Counted from the stretch's first letter, positions 7,235 to 14,586 are shown. The stretch is 17,542 nucleotides of DNA from Bacteroidota bacterium (GCA_021812745.1 JAKAMS010000010.1:1-17542), one strand, 5' to 3'. Made by a program: numbers and translations. The notes: generated by a model from the sequence alone, not told the origin.

Positions 7235-7780
7235 GTGACAAAGCAGGAAGAAATAAAATATCTTCTTCATACTCTTGGCATAAAACTGAGTTTAGTATCA
7301 GAAAAGTTGGATATGAAAACTCAAACACTCGCCTATTTATTAAACGAAAGTCCTCAATTCGACGAAGATCTTTATCATCAGATTAAAAAAGTAATAGATG
7401 AATACCAGTTTGAATTAAATTTATTTGAAGACTCCATTCCGGAAAATTTAGATTTATTCAGCGATGAGAAATTGCAGATGGGAGTTGGAGAGCGTATGCG
7501 CTTCTTTGCTAAAAAAAAATATGGCACTCTCAAAAAACTAGCCGATGCAATGGCAATTTCTCCTCAACAATTGCAGCAGTATATAAGCGGTAAACGAGAA
7601 CCCGGAACCAGAATTTTAGCAAAATTACTTCGTCTTGGCTGTGATGTTAACTGGCTTCTCGGCGGGAAAGAATCTGTGGAATCGTATAAGATTTATAAAC
7701 TGGAAACCGAATTGCGGAAATTACAGAGCAGTTTTTCTCAAATTGCAGAACTGACAAAAAAAGTTGAGAGCGGACATTAG
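7235..7780 (+). CDS. XRE-family helix-turn-helix regulator
   Basis: A 181-residue protein. An N-terminal degenerate HTH-like segment (residues about 5-54: LGIKLSLVSEKLDMKTQTLAYLL) is followed by a clear XRE HTH at about 84-143 (TLKKLADAMAISPQQLQQYISGKREPG, then LGCDVNWLLGG, a C-terminal motif common in phage-repressor-like regulators) and a short coiled coil (about 150-178), which may drive dimerisation. The start is GTG at 7235 with AGAGGA 11 nt before it; the nearby ATG at 7225 is in another frame. No ligand or peptidase domain is present. The palindrome in its promoter suggests autoregulation. Target genes are unknown; the divergent MATE exporter is a candidate. Confidence 0.85.
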   Translation: MTKQEEIKYLLHTLGIKLSLVSEKLDMKTQTLAYLLNESPQFDEDLYHQIKKVIDEYQFELNLFEDSIPENLDLFSDEKLQMGVGERMRFFAKKKYGTLKKLADAMAISPQQLQQYISGKREPGTRILAKLLRLGCDVNWLLGGKESVESYKIYKLETELRKLQSSFSQIAELTKKVESGH

Positions 7781-7807
7781 TAATTATATTTTAGTTGTCA
7801 ATGATAG

Positions 7808-7832
7808 AAAAAGCGATTTACATCGCTTTTTT
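7808..7832 (+). terminator. Bidirectional intrinsic terminator
   Basis: AAAAAGCGAT (7808-7817) and ATCGCTTTTT (7822-7831) form a 10-bp stem with a TTAC loop and end in T. It lies 27 bp after the XRE stop. The A-run on the left also gives a T-run on the minus strand, so it may end the tRNA-Ala/GIY-YIG transcript as well. Confidence 0.8.
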
Positions 7833-7833
7833 A

Positions 7834-7888
7834 GTGGAGCTAAACGGGTTCGAACCGATGACCTTCCCGATTTCATCGGGACGCTCTC
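7834..7888 (-). pseudogene. Truncated tRNA-Ala-like remnant (3' two-thirds)
   Basis: Bases 7834-7864 are identical to 8151-8181, the T arm, acceptor 3' strand and discriminator of the intact tRNA-Ala. Then comes a 17-nt anticodon-arm-like segment (7865-7881, TCCCGATTTCATCGGGA on the plus strand) in exactly the same slot as the real anticodon arm but with different stem bases, followed by the shared CGCTCTC (7882-7888, D-stem 3' part). Homology stops at 7888, so the acceptor 5' strand and most of the D arm are absent and it cannot fold as a tRNA. Read as an anticodon loop, the 17 nt would give GAA. It is the downstream copy of a direct repeat flanking the GIY-YIG gene. Confidence 0.85.
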
Positions 7889-8129
7889 TCTGTTAAAATT
7901 AATTCTTCAATATATTTTCTGTTTTTCATTCTCTTCAACTTTGTTCATATCTCACCGCTTCTCCTAGGGTTTGAAATTCTTGATGGTATGCCAACACCCA
8001 AGAGATTCCATGTTTTGCTGATTTTGAATACCCGGAATTGTGCTGATGGATTCTTCTTTCTAATGAATCAGTCTGACCAATATAAAACTTGTTTGTATTC
8101 TTACTTGTGAGGATATAAACCGAGTACAT
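7873..8129 (-). pseudogene. GIY-YIG nuclease gene with a -1 frameshift near its 3' end
   Basis: The intact part (8129 to the TGA at 7937-7935) encodes 64 residues with the GIY-YIG core: VYIL (4-7), FYIGQT (15-20), LERRIHQHNSG (23-33, catalytic Arg) and a late Glu in VRYEQ (residue 62). The family usually runs to 80-95 residues with an ExxLKxxKxRKYIExLI tail. That tail is present in the -1 frame immediately after the frame break at about 7941 (KLKRMKNRKYIEELI), giving a restored 85-residue protein whose stop (7875-7873) lies inside the tRNA remnant. No canonical slippery heptamer is seen, so a one-base deletion or sequencing error is more likely than programmed frameshifting. It starts 22 nt after the tRNA-Ala 3' end and has no Shine-Dalgarno site, so it is probably expressed from the tRNA transcript, if at all. 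Confidence 0.8.
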
Positions 8130-8151
8130 ACTAATTGAAGAGAGATAATTG

Positions 8152-8224
<73 letters not shown>

Positions 8225-8260
8225 ATATTAATGGGAATTTTAAAAAAATTTTCCAAAACA

Positions 8261-8289
8261 AAACTAACTATACGAAACCGCTTTGTCAA
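8261..8289 (-). promoter_or_regulatory. Candidate promoter of tRNA-Ala
   Basis: On the minus strand a consensus TTGACA (8289-8284) with a 17-bp spacer and TAGTTT (8266-8261), about 37 bp before the tRNA 5' end. The TTGACA is half of a 15-bp palindrome TGTCAATTATTGACA (8284-8298). The -10 match is modest. Confidence 0.4.
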
Positions 8290-8484
8290 TTATTGACATT
8301 ATCACTAATTCATTTTTTCTTTATTCTGCTCACACAGTTCAAAAAAGAATATCACAATAAAATCTTTAGTGGGAACATCAGACTTTTTCTTTAGTAAGAT
8401 AATTAATAATTTCTGATGAAGAATAAATGAATTGGATTAGACTTCGAATAGGAATATTTTTGAAATAAATAAAATAAGATAAAG

Positions 8485-8895
8485 ATGAAATACAAACTTC
8501 CAATAAACTTTCTTTTTATAGCAGCTTTTGCCGCAGTTTTTTTTATCTCGGCATGCGATGATACATCAAACATAACCAATATTGACAGCGTAATCATTCC
8601 GGCGCAGAATGTTAGCTACTCTCAGCATATTCAGCCGGTATTCACAGCTAAATGCGCAAGGTCCGGATGTCACGACGATCAAACACAAGCCAGCAATTTA
8701 AGTTTGACTTCATATTCAAACACAACCGCTAGTTACTTAGTAGTAGCGCCAGGATTCCCGCAAAACAGTTTACTTGTATTAACTACTTCGGGATTGACAA
8801 CAAACCCAATGCCTCCGATTGGTTATCCGTTATTAACAAAGAATCAAATAGATGGAATAAAAACCTGGGTAAAAGAAGGTGCTAAAAATAACTGA
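8485..8895 (+). CDS. Lipoprotein with cytochrome-c-like heme motif
   Basis: A 136-residue protein. A lipoprotein signal (MKYKLPINFLFIAAFAAVFF with lipobox ISAC, Cys near residue 24) is followed by a low-complexity linker and a small domain containing SQHIQPVFTAKCARSGCHDD. The heme motif is CARSGCH, that is CX4CH rather than the usual CX2CH; a distal MPP (NPMPP, near residue 110) is the likely methionine ligand, and KNQIDGIKTWVKEGA is the usual closing helix. This layout fits the small cytochrome-like domains of membrane-anchored PSCyt1-type lipoproteins. A role in electron transfer at the periplasmic face is an inference. A weak promoter-like TTGGAT-17-TATTTT lies at 8432-8460. It overlaps the next gene by 17 bp. 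Confidence 0.75.
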   Translation: MKYKLPINFLFIAAFAAVFFISACDDTSNITNIDSVIIPAQNVSYSQHIQPVFTAKCARSGCHDDQTQASNLSLTSYSNTTASYLVVAPGFPQNSLLVLTTSGLTTNPMPPIGYPLLTKNQIDGIKTWVKEGAKNN

Positions 8896-9343
8896 TATTA
8901 ATTCCGGTGTTTATCTACTGGAAATTTTCGCTTCTGAACCGTTCAAAGTTGAGATTGAAACTTTCAAAGAGAAAATTTTTCAACCGGGTTATTATTACTA
9001 TTCCGGAAGCGCACAAAAAAACTTAGAGCAGAGAGTAGAGCGGCATCAGCAAGAATCTAAAAATGTTCACTGGCATATTGATCATATCACTTCAACCCCT
9101 ACTAACAAAATAAAAGCAATCTTTCTTTTTGAAGGAGCAAATAAAAATTTTGAGTGCGCACTTATAAAAGAACTTACAGAGAATTTTAGATTAAAGATTG
9201 CCGCCAAAGGGTTTGGTAATACAGACTGCAAACGCTGTTTGTCTCATCTATTATATTGCAAACAACGCATGACTCACAGCCATTTCATTGCTAGGTACCA
9301 ATCTACAGTTCGTTTAATGCCATCTTCTAATGAAACAGTTTGA
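8879..9343 (+). CDS. DUF123 / Uri-superfamily endonuclease-like protein
   Basis: A 154-residue protein matching the DUF123 family (COG1833, Uri superfamily, GIY-YIG-like fold): INSGVYLLEI (8-16), FQPGYYYYSGSAQKNLEQRVERH (34-56), VHWHIDHIT (63-71), ECALIKEL (92-99) and GFGNTDCKRCLSHLL (111-125), with the two Cys and His of the putative metal site. The family is sometimes fused to endonuclease III and its function is not established. The start is GTG at 8879, forced by a TAA at 8870; it overlaps the cytochrome gene by 17 bp and looks translationally coupled. The domain ends near residue 126; the last 23 residues (from 9274) run antisense into the convergent SDR gene. Confidence 0.8.
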   Translation: MLKITDINSGVYLLEIFASEPFKVEIETFKEKIFQPGYYYYSGSAQKNLEQRVERHQQESKNVHWHIDHITSTPTNKIKAIFLFEGANKNFECALIKELTENFRLKIAAKGFGNTDCKRCLSHLLYCKQRMTHSHFIARYQSTVRLMPSSNETV

Positions 9344-10260
9344 TGATATCCTAAATCTCGCATTGCTTTAGAAACATCGCAAGTCCATGCTTTCTGAACA
9401 AAATCTCTTGCTTTTTCCAAATTGAATGTAGCCGCTTTCGAACTGAACATAGCAAAAAATTGTGCTACTGCTGCAATTGCGTATACTAAGAAATGAGGAA
9501 TCTTAATTGTAATTGCCTTCTTACCGAATGCTTTTCTTGTTACTTCTCCAATTTGTTCCCAGTCATAATATTGTTCTGTACCAATAAAATATATTTGACC
9601 GACAGAATTTTTCGAAGTTGCAGAAAGGAAAATTCCATTCACTAAATCGTCTACATGAACCAGACTTAATTTTTTCTTATTAAATCCGATTAATCCCATC
9701 AATCCTTGTTTATATGTCTTAAAGAAAAGAAATACCTCAGTATCACGCGTGCCAAAAACAGCTGGAGGACGAATAATCGTAATTGGAAGTTTATCCATAT
9801 ACTTCTTTGCAAGTTGTTCTTGAGCTAATTTACTTTTCCCATAGCGGGTAATTGGATGTTCGGGAGTTTCTTCATTAACCGGTTTTCCATCAAGCGAGGG
9901 ACCGCACGCCGTTTGGCTGCTGACAACTACAACTTTTTGAATATTAGGATTTACTTCACACAAAACATCCAGCAGTACGCGGGTAGTTTCAACATTTCCC
10001 TTGAAGTAATCTTTTTCATCTTTCGCTTTTACGACACCGGCAATATGAAAAAGATAATCGGCATCTTTCAATATTATTTTGAGTGCATCGCTATCAAACA
10101 AACCGCAATCAAAAATTTTCACAGGTTTATTTTCAAGCCAGCGCTTTGAACTTGATCCGCGTAGAATACATCTAACTTCGTGACCTTCAGCAAGAAGTTT
10201 ATCTACAACATGACTGCCTACAAAACCGGAAGCTCCGGTTACAACTGAGATTTTTTTCAT
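9274..10260 (-). CDS. NAD(P)-dependent SDR, likely ceramide reductase (CerR-like)
   Basis: A 328-residue extended short-chain dehydrogenase of the epimerase family. It has the Rossmann loop TGASGFVGSHVV (8-19), VVVSSQ (111-116), the catalytic YGKSK (Tyr140, Lys144) and PITIIRPPAVFG after it. The ATG at 10260 is chosen because the Rossmann fold begins directly after it; a longer upstream frame reaching 10314 would add 18 residues with no domain content. It lies divergent to the SPT-like gene, the arrangement expected for the NAD-epimerase-type enzyme that acts with serine palmitoyltransferase in bacterial ceramide synthesis. The ceramide assignment is from context; the SDR family is certain. 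The 3' end overlaps the convergent DUF123 gene by 70 bp. Confidence 0.75.
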   Translation of the reverse strand: MKKISVVTGASGFVGSHVVDKLLAEGHEVRCILRGSSSKRWLENKPVKIFDCGLFDSDALKIILKDADYLFHIAGVVKAKDEKDYFKGNVETTRVLLDVLCEVNPNIQKVVVVSSQTACGPSLDGKPVNEETPEHPITRYGKSKLAQEQLAKKYMDKLPITIIRPPAVFGTRDTEVFLFFKTYKQGLMGLIGFNKKKLSLVHVDDLVNGIFLSATSKNSVGQIYFIGTEQYYDWEQIGEVTRKAFGKKAITIKIPHFLVYAIAAVAQFFAMFSSKAATFNLEKARDFVQKAWTCDVSKAMRDLGYHQTVSLEDGIKRTVDWYLAMKWL

Positions 10261-10321
10261 AACCGTTCTATTAATTAATAATTTATTTTCTTTATATTGC
10301 CAACCGAAATTCAATTAATCC

Positions 10322-10359
10322 AATTTCATTCTAGCCAAAAATAGAAAATTTCATTATAG
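10322..10359 (+). repeat. Pair of 13-bp direct repeats upstream of the SPT-like gene
   Basis: AATTTCATTCTAG (10322-10334) and AATTTCATTATAG (10347-10359) differ at one base and are 25 bp apart. They lie in the divergent gap between the SDR and SPT-like genes and could be regulator-binding half sites; the second includes a -10-like TATAG. Confidence 0.4.
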
Positions 10360-10379
10360 AAAAATAATCCGGAGGTATT

Positions 10380-11573
10380 TTGGACTTATTTAAGAAATGT
10401 CATGACTTTACACGCGCAGACGATATTAAAGCTTTAGGATTATATCCTTACTTTCGCGCAATCGAAGCAAATGAAGGTCCTGTTGTTCAGATTGAAGGTA
10501 AAAAAGTAGTAATGGCGGGCTCTAATAACTATCTTGGACTGACTGCTCACCCTAAAGTTAAAGAAGCATCTTTGAATGCTATAAAAAAATATGGAACAGG
10601 TTGTTCGGGTTCACGTTATTTAACCGGAACATTAGACCTGCACATCGAACTTGAAAGAAGACTTGCAAAATTTTTTGGTACCGAAGCAGTTCTCTTATAC
10701 AGTACCGGTTACCAAACTGCTCAAGGAATTATTCCTACTCTTGTACAAGGAAAGGGCGAATATGTTGTTTCGGATAAAGACAATCATGCTTGTATAGTAG
10801 CAGGTCAAGTAATGGCAAAAGGTTTAACAGCTAACCTTGAAAGATATAAACATAACGACATGGCAGATTTGGAGAGAGTATTGAGCAAACTTCCAATTGA
10901 TTCTCCTAAATTGATTGTGAGCGATGGCGTTTTCAGTACCGGCGGTGAGATAGTTGATCTTCCGAAATTGGTTGAACTCGCAAAAAAATATAATGCGCGA
11001 ACTCTAATTGATGATGCACATTCAGTTGGAGTAATTGGTAAAGGCGGAAGAGGAACAGCAAGCGAATTTAATTTGGAAAAAGAAGTTGATCTTACAATGG
11101 GAACTTTCAGCAAAACTTTTGCATCACTTGGCGGTTTTGTTGCAGGTGAAGAAAGAGTTATAAATTATTTGAAACATCATTCATCGGCTTTGATTTTCAG
11201 CGCTTCCCCTACCCCGGCTTCTGTTGCCGCGGCTCTTGCTGCATTAAATATTCTTGAAGAGGAACCATGGCGCGTTGAAAAACTTATAAAGAACGCAAAC
11301 AAAATGCGTACGGAGTTAGCCGCAGCCGGTTTTACAATAATTGACGGAAGGACCGCAATCGTTCCGGTTATTGTTGGTAACGATGAACTGGCTTTTGCAA
11401 TGTGGCGTAAACTTTATGATGCGGGAGTATTTGTGAACGTTTTCATTTCACCTGGCGTTCCTCAAGGAAGACAAATGATGAGAACAAGTTATATGTCAAG
11501 CCACGAAGATGAACATCTCGATTTCATTATTAACGCTTTTAAAACTGTTGGAAAAGAAATCGGCTTGATTTAA
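10380..11573 (+). CDS. Serine palmitoyltransferase-like alpha-oxoamine synthase
   Basis: A 397-residue PLP enzyme of the alpha-oxoamine synthase family (SPT, KBL, AONS). PLP residues are visible: His136 in DNHACI (stacking), Asp211 and His214 in DDAHSVG, and Lys245 in [12 protein letters not shown] (Schiff base). The C-terminal half ([19 protein letters not shown], then [12 protein letters not shown]) resembles Bacteroidota serine palmitoyltransferases, which condense L-serine with an acyl thioester to 3-ketosphinganine, the first sphingolipid step. The start is TTG at 10380 with GGAGG about 4 nt before it. SPT over KBL is favoured by the neighbouring CerR-like SDR and GNAT acyltransferase genes. 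Followed closely by an intrinsic terminator. Confidence 0.8.
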   Translation: MDLFKKCHDFTRADDIKALGLYPYFRAIEANEGPVVQIEGKKVVMAGSNNYLGLTAHPKVKEASLNAIKKYGTGCSGSRYLTGTLDLHIELERRLAKFFGTEAVLLYSTGYQTAQGIIPTLVQGKGEYVVSDKDNHACIVAGQVMAKGLTANLERYKHNDMADLERVLSKLPIDSPKLIVSDGVFSTGGEIVDLPKLVELAKKYNARTLIDDAHSVGVIGKGGRGTASEFNLEKEVDLTMGTFSKTFASLGGFVAGEERVINYLKHHSSALIFSASPTPASVAAALAALNILEEEPWRVEKLIKNANKMRTELAAAGFTIIDGRTAIVPVIVGNDELAFAMWRKLYDAGVFVNVFISPGVPQGRQMMRTSYMSSHEDEHLDFIINAFKTVGKEIGLI

Positions 11574-11591
11574 TCAGTCACTCTTAATTTC

Positions 11592-11623
11592 AAAAGCATA
11601 CTTTATGCGAGTATGCTTTTTTT
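11592..11623 (+). terminator. Intrinsic terminator (or attenuator) between SPT-like and GNAT genes
   Basis: AAAAGCATAC (11592-11601) and GTATGCTTTT (11611-11620) form a 10-bp stem with a 9-nt loop, ending in a T-run to 11623. Only 19 bp separate it from the next ATG, so a downstream promoter has no room; read-through must feed the GNAT gene unless it starts inside SPT. Confidence 0.8.
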
Positions 11624-11642
11624 ATAGACGTGCGGAGATAAT

Positions 11643-12764
11643 ATGTCTGAAGTAAAAATAAAAATCGTTCAATCGAAAAAAGACATTGATACTTTCATCA
11701 AATTCGCTTGGAAAATTTATGCAAACGATCCGTATTGGGTCCCGCCGTTAATATATGATAAGAAAAAGATATTAGACCGTAAAAAAAATCCATTTTTCAA
11801 ACACGCAGAAATGGAAATGTATCTTGCCGAAAAAGACGGCGAACTTGTTGGAAGAATAGCGGCAATCAAGAACGATCTTCACAATAAATACCATAACGAC
11901 AGCGTTGGTTTTTTTGGGTTTTTTGAGTGCATAAATGATCAGGAAGTAGCCAATAAACTTTTTGATACTGCTAAAGATTGGCTTAGCAAACAAGGATGTA
12001 ACGCAATGCGTGGACCGGCTAATCCTTCATCTAACGATGAGTATGCTATGCTGCTTGAAGGATTTGATGATGAACCACGATTATTAATGACTTACAATCC
12101 TCAGTATTATCTTACTCTATGTGATAATTATGGTTTGAAAAAAGCAAAAGACCTTTACGCTTACAAACTCGAAAATCCAAAAGTAGTTGGTTCGGAAAAA
12201 TTAAAAAGAGTTGCAGAGATAGCTCAGAAGCGTTCCGGAATTAAAGTTTATTCAATGAACATGAAAGAGTTCAATAAAGAACTCGACAAAGTAAAATTTG
12301 TTTATAATAAAGCTTGGGCTCCAAACTGGGGTTTTGTACCATTTACAGAAGAAGAAATTGATACAATGGCAAAAGACCTGAAGCCGCTTGTTGAACCATC
12401 TCTAGTTTTGTTTGGAGAAATTGACAATAAGCTTGTCGGCTTTGCACTTGTTATGTTGGATTACAATCAAATCTTTAAATCCATGAACGGAAGACTTTTC
12501 CCTTTCGGCTTTTTAAAACTGTTCACACAGAAGAAAAAAATAACTTGGTCTCGTGTTTTGACTCTAGGAATAATCCCGGAATATCAGAAACGCGGACTTG
12601 ATGCAGTTTTCTACTGGGAAATAGTTAACCGTGCGGCGAACCTTGGTATTCTACTTGGTGAAGCAAGCTGGATTTTAGAGGATAATGAAATGATGAATCG
12701 CGGCGCTCAAGTTATGAACGGCGAAATTTATAAAAAGTACAGAGTTTACCAGATAGAAATCTGA
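11643..12764 (+). CDS. GNAT-fold acyltransferase, candidate bacterial ceramide synthase (bCerS-like)
   Basis: A 373-residue GNAT-superfamily protein, much longer than single-domain acetyltransferases. The N-terminal half holds WKIYANDPYWVPPLIYDKKK, VGRIAAIKN (about 64-72) and RGPANPSSNDEYAMLLEGF (about 124-142); the C-terminal half ends in a typical GNAT acyl-CoA site (ILGIIPEYQKRGLDAVFYW-like, about 310-326) and a closing GEASWILEDNEMMN. In Caulobacter, ceramide synthesis uses SPT, an epimerase-type CerR and a GNAT-type ceramide synthase; this gene stands next to the SPT- and CerR-like genes, so it is the likely N-acyltransferase. That role is an inference; the GNAT fold is firm. GGAG precedes the ATG. 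Confidence 0.65.
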   Translation: MSEVKIKIVQSKKDIDTFIKFAWKIYANDPYWVPPLIYDKKKILDRKKNPFFKHAEMEMYLAEKDGELVGRIAAIKNDLHNKYHNDSVGFFGFFECINDQEVANKLFDTAKDWLSKQGCNAMRGPANPSSNDEYAMLLEGFDDEPRLLMTYNPQYYLTLCDNYGLKKAKDLYAYKLENPKVVGSEKLKRVAEIAQKRSGIKVYSMNMKEFNKELDKVKFVYNKAWAPNWGFVPFTEEEIDTMAKDLKPLVEPSLVLFGEIDNKLVGFALVMLDYNQIFKSMNGRLFPFGFLKLFTQKKKITWSRVLTLGIIPEYQKRGLDAVFYWEIVNRAANLGILLGEASWILEDNEMMNRGAQVMNGEIYKKYRVYQIEI

Positions 12765-12799
12765 TTAACTGCTGCTAATTTAGATAGCACATTTAGATT

Positions 12800-13693
12800 T
12801 TATTTTAACGCTTCGTCATACTTGGATATATGAGAAGGGTCCACTTTTTTAAGAATCGCAAAAACTGATTTATCAGGATAACCTTTTAGCACTTCAACAA
12901 ACTCACCGGCTTTAGCATCGAAGAAGACTTTCATCAAGACACTTCGCGTGTCAATTTGATCTTTCATTTTTTCCAAATCGTTTATCAATTTAAGAATGTT
13001 GTTGTATGCAAATTGTCTTTGGTCTTTTTCCGATAATAAATCCAATCCATTATAGTGATAATCAAAATAATCTTGACGGAACTGCTGATACTTTGTATTC
13101 AACAGATTTTCAATTAAAGCACGTCTGTTATAAGCTGTACTCTCTAATTGCCATCCTTTTGAAAATGAACTTCCCGCACCTTTTAAAGCAATTTCTAAAT
13201 CTTTCTGAAAATACTCAGTTCCGTCCAATGGTCCAAATGAATCTGCATCTAAACCAATAATAAGATAAGCGTAAAAATCCAGTAAACTTGTTAACGGATC
13301 GAAATCGGTTTGATTAAAATACATTGCTTGATTTTTCTGATATTTAAACTGCCAGCTGTTATCCATTATGCTCATCATAAGAGAATTTAATTGCGAACCA
13401 TGAATTGGACGCTGACTTGCGACAACTAATTGTGTGCTATATGTTGTTTCATCGGAAGAATTAGTAAAGAATACATTGAAAGAGCATTTGATACGTTCCC
13501 CTTCCCACGGTTTGTTTGTGAACTTCGAATTATTCAAATAATCTTGGATTTGATTTTTAAAATTGTCCAGGCGGTCGCGTGCCGAAGTTTCAAGTTGTTC
13601 AACATTCACCGTAACAGTTGCATCTAATTCTTGAGCAGAAACAAACACCGGCAGAACAAATAAACAGAGAATTGAAAGGGCTCTTTTTTTCAT
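12800..13693 (-). CDS. porD: DUF4835 / PorD-like type IX secretion protein
   Basis: A 297-residue protein with a signal peptide (MKKRALSILCLFVLPVFVSA, cleaved before Gln21). Family landmarks of DUF4835 are ELDATVTVN after the signal peptide, KPWEGERIKCSF (about 59-70), FYAYLIIGLDADSFGPLDGTEYFQKDLE (about 145-172), RRALIENLLNTKYQQFRQDYFDYHY and VFFDAKAGEFVEVL. The family includes PorD, an accessory component of the Bacteroidota type IX secretion system. The ATG at 13693 is chosen over an upstream ATG at 13750 because it starts the signal peptide and has GGAG 8 nt upstream. It is divergent to the PorV/PorQ-like gene. Confidence 0.85.
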   Translation of the reverse strand: MKKRALSILCLFVLPVFVSAQELDATVTVNVEQLETSARDRLDNFKNQIQDYLNNSKFTNKPWEGERIKCSFNVFFTNSSDETTYSTQLVVASQRPIHGSQLNSLMMSIMDNSWQFKYQKNQAMYFNQTDFDPLTSLLDFYAYLIIGLDADSFGPLDGTEYFQKDLEIALKGAGSSFSKGWQLESTAYNRRALIENLLNTKYQQFRQDYFDYHYNGLDLLSEKDQRQFAYNNILKLINDLEKMKDQIDTRSVLMKVFFDAKAGEFVEVLKGYPDKSVFAILKKVDPSHISKYDEALK

Positions 13694-13769
13694 TACCCGC
13701 ACTCCACTTTTTTCTTGATCCAAGATATAGATTTGGAAAAAATTAAACAATGATTTAAGTTATAGCTGT

Positions 13770-14585
13770 ATGAAAAGAGTTTTAGCAACTTCGTTTGTTT
13801 TACTCTTCTTATTCAGTAATTGTTTCGGGCAAATAAGTTCTGGCGCGAGACAAATTGCTTTAGCTCACTCCGATATTTCTACATCTAATGATGCTTTTAC
13901 ACTCTTTAACAATCCGGCAGGATTATCATTAATCAAAGTTAGAGAAGTTGGTTTGTTTTACTCTCCAGCTCCTTTTGGTGTAGCTGAACTTTCTAATGCG
14001 GCTGCAGTTTATTGTGAACCGACCTCACTCGGTTCGTTCAGCGCCGGTTTTGGTATCTATGGTTTCGATTTATATAAAGAGACTAATATTACACTAGGTT
14101 TCGGAAGGAAAATATCAAAGAATTTTTCAATTGGATTAACTTCGACTTTCCATAATGTCTCTATCAAAAATTACGGAAGCAAAGGAGTTCTGATTTTCAA
14201 TGTCGGGTCAATTGCCAGATTGAATGATCTGATCGGGTTTGGTTTTTTAATTGGAAATATAACGCGTTCAACAATTGGTAATGAATCAAATCAGATTCCA
14301 ACAGTAATCTGGCTGGGAACGGATCTTCATTTTACAAATGAATTTTCTTTCAATGCTGCAATTCAAAAAGAGATTGGATTCAACCCTTCGCTTCGGTTAG
14401 GAACAGAATATTCATTTATGAATTTTTTAATACTTCGCATTGGTGTATCAAACGAACCGGATACTTACTCCGGCGGCTTTGGAATTGTTTATAATTTTAT
14501 TCAAGCCGATTATGCTGTCTCATCACATCCAGATCTCGGTTTAACCCATCAGTTCGGATTGATCTTACGATTTACTAAAGACTAA
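13770..14585 (+). CDS. PorV/PorQ-like outer-membrane beta-barrel protein
   Basis: A 271-residue protein with a signal peptide (MKRVLATSFVLLFLFSNCFG, cleavage near residue 20). The opening ISSGARQIALAHSDISTSNDAFTLFNNPAGLSL is the typical N-terminal hallmark of the FadL-superfamily PorV/PorQ/UPF0164-like barrels, followed by alternating beta-strand segments to the C-terminal aromatic end (FGLILRFTKD). PorV and PorQ are shuttle or attachment-complex proteins of the type IX system, but many similar barrels have other roles; which one this is cannot be decided. It is divergent to PorD, and its stop is 1 bp from the ATG of the HhH-barrel gene, so the two are cotranscribed and probably work together. 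Confidence 0.75.
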   Translation: MKRVLATSFVLLFLFSNCFGQISSGARQIALAHSDISTSNDAFTLFNNPAGLSLIKVREVGLFYSPAPFGVAELSNAAAVYCEPTSLGSFSAGFGIYGFDLYKETNITLGFGRKISKNFSIGLTSTFHNVSIKNYGSKGVLIFNVGSIARLNDLIGFGFLIGNITRSTIGNESNQIPTVIWLGTDLHFTNEFSFNAAIQKEIGFNPSLRLGTEYSFMNFLILRIGVSNEPDTYSGGFGIVYNFIQADYAVSSHPDLGLTHQFGLILRFTKD

Positions 14586-14586
14586 A

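Noticed and set aside
7865..7881. A functional tRNA-Phe(GAA) at the remnant
   Set aside because: The acceptor 5' strand and most of the D arm are missing, so no cloverleaf can form.
7764..7967. A 67-codon plus-strand frame reading GAKRVRTDDL
   Set aside because: It is the antisense reading of the tRNA-Ala 3' end and the GIY-YIG gene; such peptides are a common annotation artefact at tRNA copies, and it begins inside the XRE gene.
8403..8597. A 64-codon minus-strand frame over the start of the cytochrome lipoprotein gene
   Set aside because: It overlaps the supported lipoprotein gene and its leader and has no recognisable family features.
10805..11113. A 102-codon minus-strand frame inside the SPT-like gene
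   Set aside because: It is a shadow of the SPT-like coding region, with a serine/leucine-rich pattern typical of antisense frames.
12765..12799. Terminator between the convergent GNAT and PorD genes
   Set aside because: Only a 5-bp stem (TGCTA/TAGCA) is present, too weak to call.
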